Positions 29,298 to 37,882 of a DNA stretch of 64,000 nucleotides are shown piece after piece (the stretch's first letter is position 1; each line of letters opens with the position of its first letter). Below the pieces are notes generated by a model. The model ran no database searches, was not told the origin of the DNA, and worked only from the letters and a program-made list of their open reading frames with translations. The translations under genes and the position numbers were made by a program. The stretch is from Mycolicibacterium anyangense (GTDB taxonomy: Bacteria > Actinomycetota > Actinomycetes > Mycobacteriales > Mycobacteriaceae). The stretch spans positions 558,001 through 622,000 of the forward strand of contig NZ_AP022620.1 of NCBI RefSeq assembly GCF_010731855.1. The letters are read 5' to 3'.

Positions 29298-30764
29298 GTG
29301 CCCACCGGCGGAGTTCGGGTCGAGGCGCGCGGATGGGGCTGGCGCCATGCCGGACGCAAGGCCCGCGCGCTCTGCGAGGTCACCCTCACGATCGAGCCCG
29401 GCGAACGGGTGCTGTTGCTGGGCCGCTCGGGAGCGGGGAAGTCGACGTTCCTGCACGCCCTGGCCGGAGTCCTCGGCGGGGCGGAGGAGGGTGAGCAGCA
29501 CGGCGAGCTACTGATCGACGGGACCGCACCGCAGTCCCGGCGCGGATCGGTGGGTCTGCTGATGCAGGACCCGGATTCCCAGGTCGTGCTGTCCCGGGTC
29601 GGGGACGACGTGGCGTTCGGGCCGGAGAACCTGGGCGTCCCTCGGCCGCAGATCTGGCAGCGGGTCCGCCAGTGCCTGGACGCGGTCGGGCTGGACGTCG
29701 GGTTGGACTCCTCGACCGCGGCACTGTCGGGCGGGCAGAAGCAACGCCTGGCGCTGGCCGGAATCCTGGCGCTGCGGCCCGGACTGCTGCTGCTCGATGA
29801 GCCGACCGCCAACCTCGACCCGGCCGGCGTGGTCGAGGTGCGCGACGCGGTCGCCCGGATTCTCGACGACACCACCTCGACGCTGGTGGTCGTCGAGCAC
29901 CGGGTGCAGGTGTGGCTCGACGTGATCACCCGGGTCATCGTGGTCGACGCCGCTTCGGGCGTGGTGGCCGACGGGCCACCGGAGCAGGTGCTGAGCGCGC
30001 AGGCCGACGATCTGGCCGCCGCCGGTGTCTGGGTCCCGGGCCGGCACAGCGTGCCGCCGCGCCGTGACCGCACGCCGGGGTCCGAGGTGCTGCTGTCCGC
30101 GGCGGGGCTCGGTGTCGAGCGGTCCCGGCGCGAGCCGCTGGGGCATTCGCTGGACTTCCAGGTCCGGGCCGGTCGGGCACTTGCCGTCACCGGGCCGAAC
30201 GGGGCCGGAAAGTCCACGCTCGCACTGACTTTGGCGGGTCTGCTGCGCCCGGCCTCCGGCGCGCTGGATGCTGCGGACGGTCTTGCCGGTGGGCTGGGCC
30301 CGCACCCCATCCGGTGGCGGGCCCGCGATCTGCTCACCAGGATCGGCACCGTCTTCCAGGAACCGGAGCATCAGTTCCTGAGCACCACCGTGCGCGCCGA
30401 ACTCGAGGTGGGTCCGCGTGCGTTGGGGCTTTCCGAGGACGAGATCCGGGGCCGCACCGACGATCTGCTCGAGCGGCTTCGTCTGACCGCGCTGGCGCAG
30501 GCCAATCCCTTCACGCTGTCCGGTGGGGAGAAACGCCGGCTGTCGGTGGCGACCGTGCTGGCCAGCAGACCCCGGGTGATCATCCTGGACGAGCCCACGT
30601 TCGGGCAGGACGCGCGGACCTGGCGCGAGCTGGTCGATCTGTTGGGGTCGCTGCTGGCCGACGGACATGCGGTGGTCGCGGTCACCCACGATGACGACTT
30701 CGTGGGCACGGTGGCCGACGACATCGTCGAACTGGCCGCCTACCCCCGCACCTCGGCGGCGTGA
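29298..30764 (+). CDS. ykoD: ECF transporter duplicated ATPase (YkoD)
   Basis: 488 residues from GTG 29298, two bases after the ykoE stop. Two ABC ATPase halves are fused: first Walker A GRSGAGKSTF with LSGGQKQRLALA and LLLLDEPTANLD; second GPNGAGKSTL with LSGGEKRRLSVA and IILDEPTFGQD. Fused A1A2 ATPases are typical for the YkoEDC transporter. It overlaps the next gene at TGATG. Confidence 0.93.
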   Translation: MPTGGVRVEARGWGWRHAGRKARALCEVTLTIEPGERVLLLGRSGAGKSTFLHALAGVLGGAEEGEQHGELLIDGTAPQSRRGSVGLLMQDPDSQVVLSRVGDDVAFGPENLGVPRPQIWQRVRQCLDAVGLDVGLDSSTAALSGGQKQRLALAGILALRPGLLLLDEPTANLDPAGVVEVRDAVARILDDTTSTLVVVEHRVQVWLDVITRVIVVDAASGVVADGPPEQVLSAQADDLAAAGVWVPGRHSVPPRRDRTPGSEVLLSAAGLGVERSRREPLGHSLDFQVRAGRALAVTGPNGAGKSTLALTLAGLLRPASGALDAADGLAGGLGPHPIRWRARDLLTRIGTVFQEPEHQFLSTTVRAELEVGPRALGLSEDEIRGRTDDLLERLRLTALAQANPFTLSGGEKRRLSVATVLASRPRVIILDEPTFGQDARTWRELVDLLGSLLADGHAVVAVTHDDDFVGTVADDIVELAAYPRTSAA

Positions 30765-31582
30765 TGACTGACACCGGTGAAACCGTGGCTTCCTACTCCG
30801 AGGCTCACGCCGTGCCCGCACGGCCGGCGGGATTCTGGATCAACCCCGCGGCGAAACTCGTTGCGGTGCTGATCGTCACGGTCGTGCTGTTGCTCTCGAT
30901 CGACTGGGTGTCGGCTGCGGTGGCACTGGCGTGCGAGGCGCTGTGGCTGGGCTGGGTCGCCAGGGGCAACCCGCGCTGGCTGGTGATGACCTGGCCGGTC
31001 TGGCTCAGTGCGGTGATGGCGGCTGTCACCACCGTGTTGTACGGGCAGGTCAGCGGGGCGGTGCACTTCTCCTGGGGCCCGGTCACCGTCTCTGACGGGT
31101 CGGTACGGCTGGCCGTCGCCACCGCGCTGCGGATCCTGGCCATCGGACTTCCCGGGGTGGTGTTGTTCACCACCACCGACCCGACCGATCTGGCCGACGC
31201 GCTGGCCCAGCGGTTGCGGCTGCCGGCGCGGTTCGTCCTCGGCGGCCTGGCCGGGTTGCGCCTGGTCGGATTGTTCGTCGAGGACTGGCGTTACCTGTCG
31301 CTGGCCCGCCGGGCGCGTGGTGTCGACGACGGATGGAACCTGGTGACGCGGATCCGCCGCACCGCCGCGCAGGCCTTCACCCTGCTGATCCTGGCGATCC
31401 GCCGCGGCAGCAAGCTTGCGACGGCCATGGAGGCCAAGGGTTTCGGGGCTGCTGCCAAGCGGACGTGGGCGCGGCCGTCGCCGCTGTCCTGGGCTGATGC
31501 GGTGCTTGTCGCAGTCGCGGTACTGACCGCGGTGGCCGCGGTCGGGGTGTCGGTGTACGCAGGCACCTGGCGGACGGTGTGA
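30764..31582 (+). CDS. ykoC: ECF transporter transmembrane component (YkoC)
   Basis: 272 residues from ATG 30764 (a GTG at 30761 is also possible). EcfT family: about five helices and the two Arg-containing coupling helices, with LARRARGVDDG and AMEAKGFGAAAKRT matching the Ala-Arg-Gly-type signatures that contact the ATPases. Completes the thiamine-precursor transporter. Confidence 0.91.
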   Translation: MTDTGETVASYSEAHAVPARPAGFWINPAAKLVAVLIVTVVLLLSIDWVSAAVALACEALWLGWVARGNPRWLVMTWPVWLSAVMAAVTTVLYGQVSGAVHFSWGPVTVSDGSVRLAVATALRILAIGLPGVVLFTTTDPTDLADALAQRLRLPARFVLGGLAGLRLVGLFVEDWRYLSLARRARGVDDGWNLVTRIRRTAAQAFTLLILAIRRGSKLATAMEAKGFGAAAKRTWARPSPLSWADAVLVAVAVLTAVAAVGVSVYAGTWRTV

Positions 31583-32136
31583 GCGCGCCGCAGCATTGGG
31601 TCGAAGCGGTGCTGCCGCACGTCCTGGCGCCCGACGCGATCGTGCTGATCGACGGCAGATCCGGATCCGGGAAGTCGACACTGGCTCAGCAGGTCGTCGA
31701 ACATGCTGCGCGGCAGGGTGTTTCGGTGCAGCTGATCCACATGGAGGACATCTACCCGGGCTGGGACGGGCTGGACGAGGCCATTCGAATCCTCGCCGCG
31801 GACATCATCGGCCCGCTGGCCGCCGGGCGCGCCGCACGGTGGCCGACCTACGACTGGCATCGCGATGCGCCGGGTCCGCAGCAGACCGCGCAGCCGGGCC
31901 GCCCGGTGCTGATCGAGGGCGTCGGTGCGCTGTCGGCGGACAGCGCACCGCAGGCCAGCTGGCGGGTGTGGCTGGAGGCTCCCGCTGATCTGCGCCGGCG
32001 CCGGGCGCTGGCCAGGGACGGCGAGCTCTACCACCCGCACTGGGGCCGGTGGGCGCAGGCCGAGGACGCGTTCATCGATCGGCACCGGCCCGCCGAACGT
32101 GCCGACATCATCATCGAGGTGGGGGAAAAGCGTTGA
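31579..32136 (+). CDS. Uridine-kinase-like P-loop kinase
   Basis: 185 residues from GTG 31579, overlapping the ykoC stop. Walker A DGRSGSGKSTLAQQ, a lid/arginine segment LRRRRALARDGE, and a (D/E)-rich MEDIYPGWDG after strand 2, as in uridine kinase/pantothenate kinase-like phosphotransferases. In a TPP-controlled operon it could phosphorylate a thiamine precursor (HMP or thiazole alcohol) on entry, but no family signature proves this. Confidence 0.75.
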   Translation: MSAPQHWVEAVLPHVLAPDAIVLIDGRSGSGKSTLAQQVVEHAARQGVSVQLIHMEDIYPGWDGLDEAIRILAADIIGPLAAGRAARWPTYDWHRDAPGPQQTAQPGRPVLIEGVGALSADSAPQASWRVWLEAPADLRRRRALARDGELYHPHWGRWAQAEDAFIDRHRPAERADIIIEVGEKR

Positions 32137-33041
32137 GTATCAGAAGGATCCGCGTCGTCAACGAATATTTCCACCCCTGGCCCAACTCGGCGGGCTTCTA
32201 TCTGGCCCGCGCGGCCGGCTGGTACGCCGAGGCGGGGATCGACCTGGAGTTCCTGCAGCCCGATCCCGGCGTTGGTGACGGCCTGCACTACCTGCTGCGC
32301 GGTGATGCCGAGGCGGCCGTCGTCCCGCTCAACCGGCTGCTGCAGCGGCGCAGCGCGGGGCAGCCCGTGGTGGCCGTCGCGGCGGTCAACCAGCGTGCCC
32401 TGGACACCGTGCGCACCGTCGCCGCGACCGGCATCACCCGGCTGGCCGACCTCAGCGGCCGCCGGGTCGGACTCAACCCGACACCGCGCGGGCTGGCGGT
32501 GATCCGCACCCTCGTCGAGCGCGACGGGGGAGACCCGGACAGTATCGAGGTCGTCGACCTGGGCAGCCGGGAGCTGACGCTCGACGAGATCGCCGACGGC
32601 CACGTCGATGCCACCTTCGGCTCGTACTGGGTGTGGGACAACCTCCGTGACGAGGCCACCGACTCGCTGGTGTGGCACGTCGACGAACACCTCGGCGTGA
32701 GCTACCACAACTATGTCCTGGCGGTCCGCCATGACACCGCGGTGGACGACGCGGCCACGGTCCAGGCCCTGGTGGCGGCCACCGCACGCGGCTACCGGGC
32801 TGCAGCCGAGGATCCGGATTCGGCCGCGCAGCTCTACGAGACGATCACCCCGTATTTCTCCCGGCGGCTTCTGCTCGCCTCGGCGCGGGCGGTGTCGACC
32901 ACGTGGCTGGTGGACGGGCGCTGGGGGACGCTGCGCGGCGAGCTCATCGGCCCCTACGCGCAATGGCTTGCGCGACAACGGATCATCCCCGACGCCGCGG
33001 TGTGGCCTTCGGTTGTGGCGACCTTCCAAGCGGCGGTGTGA
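32133..33041 (+). CDS. NMT1/ThiY-like substrate-binding domain protein lacking a signal peptide
   Basis: 302 residues from TTG 32133 (TTGA overlap with the kinase stop). The fold is that of NMT1/THI5-like and SsuA/ThiY-type binding proteins: NEYFHPWPNSAGFYLARAAG, LRGDAEAAVVPLNRLL, GRRVGLNPTPRGL. The first residues are charged and hydrophilic, with no signal peptide or lipobox, so it appears cytoplasmic. The yeast Thi5 CCCFC motif and its catalytic His are not present, so an HMP-phosphate synthase role is not supported. Possible roles are a cytoplasmic binding/sensor protein or a novel enzyme of thiamine salvage. Confidence 0.78.
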   Translation: MSIRRIRVVNEYFHPWPNSAGFYLARAAGWYAEAGIDLEFLQPDPGVGDGLHYLLRGDAEAAVVPLNRLLQRRSAGQPVVAVAAVNQRALDTVRTVAATGITRLADLSGRRVGLNPTPRGLAVIRTLVERDGGDPDSIEVVDLGSRELTLDEIADGHVDATFGSYWVWDNLRDEATDSLVWHVDEHLGVSYHNYVLAVRHDTAVDDAATVQALVAATARGYRAAAEDPDSAAQLYETITPYFSRRLLLASARAVSTTWLVDGRWGTLRGELIGPYAQWLARQRIIPDAAVWPSVVATFQAAV

Positions 33042-33901
33042 CCGAGATGGCCGACCTGATCTCGGTGGCAGAGCTGGCGGCGCTACGCCGGCACGGGGAC
33101 GCGGACGTGGTGGTGGCAGACGCCTCGGTGGACCTGCCGAGTCCACGTTTCGACGGCGACCACCAGGCACATTCCGGACGCCCGCTGTGGGCCCAGACCC
33201 ACATTCCCGGCTCGATCCACCTGGACCTGGTCGCCGAACTCCACGACCGCACCGCCGACTACCACTTCGCCGTACCCGAGCCGGCCGAGCTGGCCGCCCG
33301 GCTGGCCCGGCGGGGCATCGGCCGGAACACCACGGTGGTGGCCTACGACCGCGGCGACATGCTGTGGGCCGCCCGGTTGTGGTGGACCCTGCGCTGGATC
33401 GGCATCGACGTGCGGGTGCTCGACGGCGGCCTGCCGGCCTGGCTGTCGCAGTATCCGGTGGCATCCCGCAGCGGGCCACAGCGTGAGCCGGCCGACCCGT
33501 GGACCCCGGAGCGGGCCCTCGACGTCTGGGCCGATCAGGCGGAGGTCGCCGCGATCGCGGCGGGCCGCGCACCGGGGACCCTGGTGTGCGGGCTGGCCGC
33601 CGAGGCGTTCGCGGGTACGGTCGCGTCCCGCTACCGACGGCGCGGCCACATTCCCGGAAGTGTCAACGTCCCGGCGCGGGCCCATGTCGGCCCGGACGGG
33701 CTGTTGCTGCCCGCCGAGGCGCTGCGCAGGGCCTATGCGGGAATCTCGTCGTACCCGGTGGTCCTCTACTGCGGTGGCGGTATCTCGGCGAGCCTCAATG
33801 CGCTGGCCCTGACGGTGGCCGGCATCGCCGACATCCGCATCTACGACGGGTCGCTCGAGCAGTGGGCCGCTGATCCCGACACCGCCCTGACGGTGGCCTA
33901 G
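33038..33901 (+). CDS. Two-domain sulfurtransferase (rhodanese/TST)
   Basis: 287 residues from GTG 33038 (GTGA overlap); an ATG at 33047 is a close alternative. Two rhodanese domains: the first lacks the Cys (VVAYDRGDMLWA); the second has the active loop YCGGGISAS with Cys about 245. The CGGGIS loop is closer to thiosulfate sulfurtransferases than to 3-mercaptopyruvate types. As last gene of the riboswitch operon it may supply sulfur for the thiazole of thiamine; inference from context. Confidence 0.88.
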   Translation: MTEMADLISVAELAALRRHGDADVVVADASVDLPSPRFDGDHQAHSGRPLWAQTHIPGSIHLDLVAELHDRTADYHFAVPEPAELAARLARRGIGRNTTVVAYDRGDMLWAARLWWTLRWIGIDVRVLDGGLPAWLSQYPVASRSGPQREPADPWTPERALDVWADQAEVAAIAAGRAPGTLVCGLAAEAFAGTVASRYRRRGHIPGSVNVPARAHVGPDGLLLPAEALRRAYAGISSYPVVLYCGGGISASLNALALTVAGIADIRIYDGSLEQWAADPDTALTVA

Positions 33902-33907
33902 ATAAAC

Positions 33908-33940
33908 CGCGCCCCTCGGCCGAAAGGCACGAGGGGCGCG
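33908..33940. terminator. Hairpin terminator between convergent operons
   Basis: Perfect 11-bp arms CGCGCCCCTCG (33908-33918) and CGAGGGGCGCG (33930-33940) with an 11-base loop. It begins 7 bases after the sulfurtransferase stop and lies between it and the convergent permease gene. No T-run; it could serve both strands. Confidence 0.75.
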
Positions 33941-33981
33941 GGGCCCGCCTCACGGCGGGCCTGGAAATGACGTCTCCTTGG

Positions 33982-35553
33982 CTAGGAAACCCCCTCCAGT
34001 TCTTCACCGGTGACATCCACCTGCTTGATCGGGCCAGTGAACCACTTCTTGACCGAAGCGTGCCAGTAGATCCACAACAGGATCAGCACACCGCCCACCA
34101 CCAGCGGGGTGTAGTTGACGAACTTCCATTCGAAGCTGGCATCCCACGGCGCACCGCTGATGGACGTCGGGAACATGGCGATGATCGAGGTGACGATGAT
34201 CTCGACCAGCGCCAGCGGGGCCATCCACTTGTGGTGACCGCGCAGGTTCCACTTGCCCAGCGGGAACGAATCGCCGGCCTTCCAGCGGAAATAGATCGGG
34301 ACGGCGAAGCACAGGTACAGACCGACCACGCCGATCGAGACCACCGCGAAGAAGGCGATCGGCACCGGAGCGCCGTTGATGTCGACCTCGACCAGGGCGG
34401 GCAGCGTCAGGATGGCGGCGATGCCGGCGGTGATCATCACCGCGTTGGCCGGCACCTTGTTGGCGTTGACCTTCGACCACAGCTGATGGCCGGGCACCGC
34501 GCGGTCGCGGCTGAAGGCGAACAGCATGCGCGAGGCGCTGGTCTGGCAGGCGGTGGTGCAGAACAGCTGACCGGCCGTCGAGATGAAGAGCACGATCGCC
34601 ACCCACTTGGAGTCCATCGCCTGGGCGAAGATGGTGGCCACCGCGCCGCCACCCTTGGTGACGCCATCGACGTCCTGGACGGCGAACAGGAAGGTCAGCA
34701 GCAGGATCCAGCCGCCGATCGCCGAGTAGAAGATCGAGCGCCAGATACCCTTGGCAGCGCCGTCGGCGGCGCTCTTGGTCTCCTCGGAGAGGTGCGCCGA
34801 GGCGTCGTACCCGGTGATCGTGTACTGGGTCAGGATCGCCGACATCGGCAGCACGAAGATCAGGAACCCGATCCCGGAGGTCGAGCCGCCGAAGAACCCG
34901 GTGTTGTTGACCGTGGTGGCGAACACCGTCGAGAAGCTGGCGTGCTGCGCAGGGATGGCCCACAGGATGACGATCACGGCGGCAGCGCCGATGACGTGCC
35001 ACCACACCGAGATGTTGTTGATGACCGCCAGCAGGTGGCTGGAGAAGATGTTGATGACCGCGACGATCACCAGGATCACCAGGAAGATGATGAAGGTGCG
35101 GGTCAGGCTGTAGCCGGCCAGCCAGCTCTCGCTGAACGTGCCCAGTGTCAGGTCCAGGAACGTCGCAGAGCCGTAGGCCACCGACGCCAGGATGGCGATC
35201 AGGCCAACCAGATTGAGCCAGCCGGTGTAGTACCCGGCCTTGGGGCCGCCGAGTTTGGCTGCCCACCAATAGATTCCGCCGGACGTCGGGTACGCCGACA
35301 CCAGCTCGGACATACACAACCCGATGAACAGGATGAAGACCGACAGGATGGGCCAGCCCCAGGCGATGGCGGCCGGACCGCCGTTGTTCCAGCCGAGGCC
35401 GAACGAGGTGAAGCAACCCGCCAGGATCGAGATGATCGAGAACGAGATGGCGAAGTTGGAAAAACTGGACCAGGACCGATGTAGTTCCTGGGAGTAACCG
35501 AGGCTCGCGAGGTGTCGTTCGTCCTCGTCGAGTATTTCGTGGCCCTCTGGCAC
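33982..35553 (-). CDS. APC-family amino acid/amine permease
   Basis: 523 residues with about twelve membrane helices; N-terminal LGYSQELHRSWSSFSNFAISFSI and SGGIYWWAAKLGGP are typical of the GABA/choline/ethanolamine branch of the APC superfamily. It is divergent (159-bp gap) from the gamma-glutamylation operon and probably imports its substrate (ethanolamine or a related amine). Confidence 0.88.
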   Translation of the reverse strand: MPEGHEILDEDERHLASLGYSQELHRSWSSFSNFAISFSIISILAGCFTSFGLGWNNGGPAAIAWGWPILSVFILFIGLCMSELVSAYPTSGGIYWWAAKLGGPKAGYYTGWLNLVGLIAILASVAYGSATFLDLTLGTFSESWLAGYSLTRTFIIFLVILVIVAVINIFSSHLLAVINNISVWWHVIGAAAVIVILWAIPAQHASFSTVFATTVNNTGFFGGSTSGIGFLIFVLPMSAILTQYTITGYDASAHLSEETKSAADGAAKGIWRSIFYSAIGGWILLLTFLFAVQDVDGVTKGGGAVATIFAQAMDSKWVAIVLFISTAGQLFCTTACQTSASRMLFAFSRDRAVPGHQLWSKVNANKVPANAVMITAGIAAILTLPALVEVDINGAPVPIAFFAVVSIGVVGLYLCFAVPIYFRWKAGDSFPLGKWNLRGHHKWMAPLALVEIIVTSIIAMFPTSISGAPWDASFEWKFVNYTPLVVGGVLILLWIYWHASVKKWFTGPIKQVDVTGEELEGVS

Positions 35554-35712
35554 AGCGATTCTCCTTCTGATCCGTTCTGGGCGTTGCTGGCAGGGAGGCG
35601 TCGACCGGCGCCCTCTGGGTAGGGACTTTAGAGTGCTATTGGTCTGGTGTCCTACCTTTGGAGTGACGTTTATGTAAATCTGGTGGCAGGGCGCACCGGT
35701 GGATGAGCCCTA

Positions 35713-37137
35713 ATGGTTGACTTTCCGAAACATTCATCGTCGAAGGGGACGCGCGTGACGCCTGCTGGTGGTGCCCGTCGGTCCGGGCTGCTGACTCAGG
35801 TCGACCTGGAGGCCCTGGTGGCCGCCGGGGAGATCGACACCGTGATTGTCGCCTTCGCCGACATGCAGGGCCGGCTGACCGGCAAGCGGGTCGCAGCCCG
35901 GCTGTTCGTCGAGGAGGTCGCCGCGCACGGCGCCGAGTGCTGCAACTATCTGTTGGCCGTCGATGTCGACATGAACACCGTCGACGGTTACGCCATGTCG
36001 AGCTGGGAGTCCGGCTATGGCGACATGGTGATGACCCCGGACTTCTCGACGCTGCGGTTGCTGCCCTGGCTGCCCGGCACCGCTCTGGTGATGGCCGACC
36101 TGTCGTTCGTCGACGGCGGCCCGGTGCCCGCGGCGCCGCGCAGCATCCTGCGCGCCCAGCTCGACCGGCTGGCCCAGCGTGGCCTGGAGGCCTTCGTCGG
36201 CACCGAGCTGGAATTCATGGTGTTCGACAACACCTTCCGTGAGGCGTGGGCGGCAGGCTACCGCGGCCTGACGAAATCCACCGACTACAACGTCGACTAC
36301 GCCATCCACGCCTCGACCAGGATGGAGCCACTGCTGCGCGACATCCGGCTGGGTATGGACGGCGCGGGGATGTACTGCGAAGGCGTCAAGGGCGAGTGCA
36401 ACTTCGGCCAGCAGGAGATCGCGTTCCGCTACGACAGTGCCCTGGTCACCTGTGACAACCACACCATCTACAAGAACGGCGCCAAGGAGATCGCCGACCA
36501 GCACGGCAAGAGCCTGACGTTCATGGCGAAATTCGATGAGCGCGAAGGCAACAGCTGTCACATCCACATCTCGCTGCGCGGCACCGACGGTAGCCCGGTG
36601 TTCGCCGACGCCGACGAGCCGCTCGGCATGTCACCGATGTTCCGCAGCTTCATCGCCGGACAGCTGGCCACGCTGCGCGAGCTGACCCTGTTCTACGCGC
36701 CGAACATCAACTCCTACAAGCGATTTGTCGAAGGCAGCTTTGCGCCCACCGCGATCGCGTGGGGGCTGGACAACCGCACCTGCGCGCTGCGGGTGGTGGG
36801 CCACGGACACTCGATGCGGATGGAATGCCGCGCCCCCGGCGGGGACGTCAACCAGTATCTGGCCGTGGCCGCCCTGGTGGCCGGTGGTCTGCACGGTATC
36901 GACCAGGGTCTGGAGCTCCCGGACGCGTTCGCCGGCAACGCCTACACCAGTGGCGCCGAGAAGCTTCCGACCACGCTGGCCGAGGCGGCCGCACTCTTCG
37001 AATCCTCCGCGGTGGCGCGGGAGGCGTTCGGCGACGAGGTCGTCGAGCACTACCTCAACAATGCCCGCGTGGAACTGGCGGCGTTCAACTCCGCGGTGAC
37101 CGACTGGGAGAGGGTACGTGGTTTTGAACGCCTCTGA
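35713..37137 (+). CDS. GlnA4-type glutamine synthetase-like ligase (gamma-glutamyl-amine synthetase)
   Basis: 474 residues from ATG 35713 (a GTG at 35755 would remove a non-conserved 14 residues). GS fold with NSCHIHISL, NINSYKRF and the shortened RVVGHGHSMRMECRAPGGD catalytic region typical of the GlnA3/GlnA4 and PuuA branch rather than true GlnA; the tyrosine adenylylation site of GlnA is not evident. Position matches Rv2860c (glnA4). It should ligate glutamate to an amine at the cost of ATP; in Streptomyces the GlnA4 enzyme uses ethanolamine. Confidence 0.88.
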   Translation: MVDFPKHSSSKGTRVTPAGGARRSGLLTQVDLEALVAAGEIDTVIVAFADMQGRLTGKRVAARLFVEEVAAHGAECCNYLLAVDVDMNTVDGYAMSSWESGYGDMVMTPDFSTLRLLPWLPGTALVMADLSFVDGGPVPAAPRSILRAQLDRLAQRGLEAFVGTELEFMVFDNTFREAWAAGYRGLTKSTDYNVDYAIHASTRMEPLLRDIRLGMDGAGMYCEGVKGECNFGQQEIAFRYDSALVTCDNHTIYKNGAKEIADQHGKSLTFMAKFDEREGNSCHIHISLRGTDGSPVFADADEPLGMSPMFRSFIAGQLATLRELTLFYAPNINSYKRFVEGSFAPTAIAWGLDNRTCALRVVGHGHSMRMECRAPGGDVNQYLAVAALVAGGLHGIDQGLELPDAFAGNAYTSGAEKLPTTLAEAAALFESSAVAREAFGDEVVEHYLNNARVELAAFNSAVTDWERVRGFERL

Positions 37138-37882
37138 TTCCGCTGTGACCGGGCTACGTCCGGTGATCGGCCTGACCACCTATCTGCAACAGGCGAAGTC
37201 GGGTATCTGGGACAAGCGGGCCGCCTTCCTGCCGGGCATCTACCTCGAGGGGGTGACGCTGGCCGGCGGCATCCCCGCACTGCTGCCGCCGCAACCGGTG
37301 GACGCCGACATCGCCGACCGCATCCTCGACAGGATCGACGGCCTGATCGTCACCGGCGGTAGGGACGTCGACCCGTCGTCCTACGGGCACGATCCGCACC
37401 CGACCACCGACGAGCCGGATTGCGGCCGCGATGTCTGGGAGTTCGCCCTGATCGGCGCCGCGCTGCGCAGGCGCCTGCCGGTGCTCGGCATCTGCCGCGG
37501 CGCGCAGGTACTCAACGTCGCCTTGGGCGGCACGCTGCATCAGCACCTGCCCGATATCGTCGGGCACGCCCGTCATCAGCAGGGCAACGCCGTGTTCGGT
37601 ACGTCCTCGATCCGCGCCGTGGCCGGCAGCAGGCTGGCCGGACTGATCGGCGCGGACACGACTGCGCAGTGCTACCACCACCAGGCCATCGACCGCCTTG
37701 GGGACGGACTGGTGGTCAGCGCCCGAGACACCGACGGCGTGATCGAAGCCGTCGAGATGCCCGGCGACGACTTCGTGCTCGCCGTGCAGTGGCATCCCGA
37801 GGAAACCCTGGACGACCTGCGGGTGTTCGCCGGACTGGTGGACGCCGCGCGGGCATACACGACGGAGAGAGTTGACCTGTGA
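37118..37882 (+). CDS. Gamma-glutamyl-gamma-aminobutyrate hydrolase-like amidase (PuuD/class I GATase)
   Basis: 254 residues from GTG 37118, overlapping the ligase gene by 20 bases; TTG 37124 and GTG 37145 are alternatives. Class I amidotransferase fold with IVTGGRDVDPSSYG, nucleophile elbow GICRGAQ and His/Glu motif QWHPEE. PuuD-family enzymes hydrolyse the gamma-glutamyl bond of the finished product, releasing glutamate. Confidence 0.9.
   Translation: MVLNASDSAVTGLRPVIGLTTYLQQAKSGIWDKRAAFLPGIYLEGVTLAGGIPALLPPQPVDADIADRILDRIDGLIVTGGRDVDPSSYGHDPHPTTDEPDCGRDVWEFALIGAALRRRLPVLGICRGAQVLNVALGGTLHQHLPDIVGHARHQQGNAVFGTSSIRAVAGSRLAGLIGADTTAQCYHHQAIDRLGDGLVVSARDTDGVIEAVEMPGDDFVLAVQWHPEETLDDLRVFAGLVDAARAYTTERVDL

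Noticed and set aside
32133..33041. Thi5-type HMP-phosphate synthase
   Set aside because: The cysteine cluster and catalytic His of Thi5 are absent in the translated sequence.
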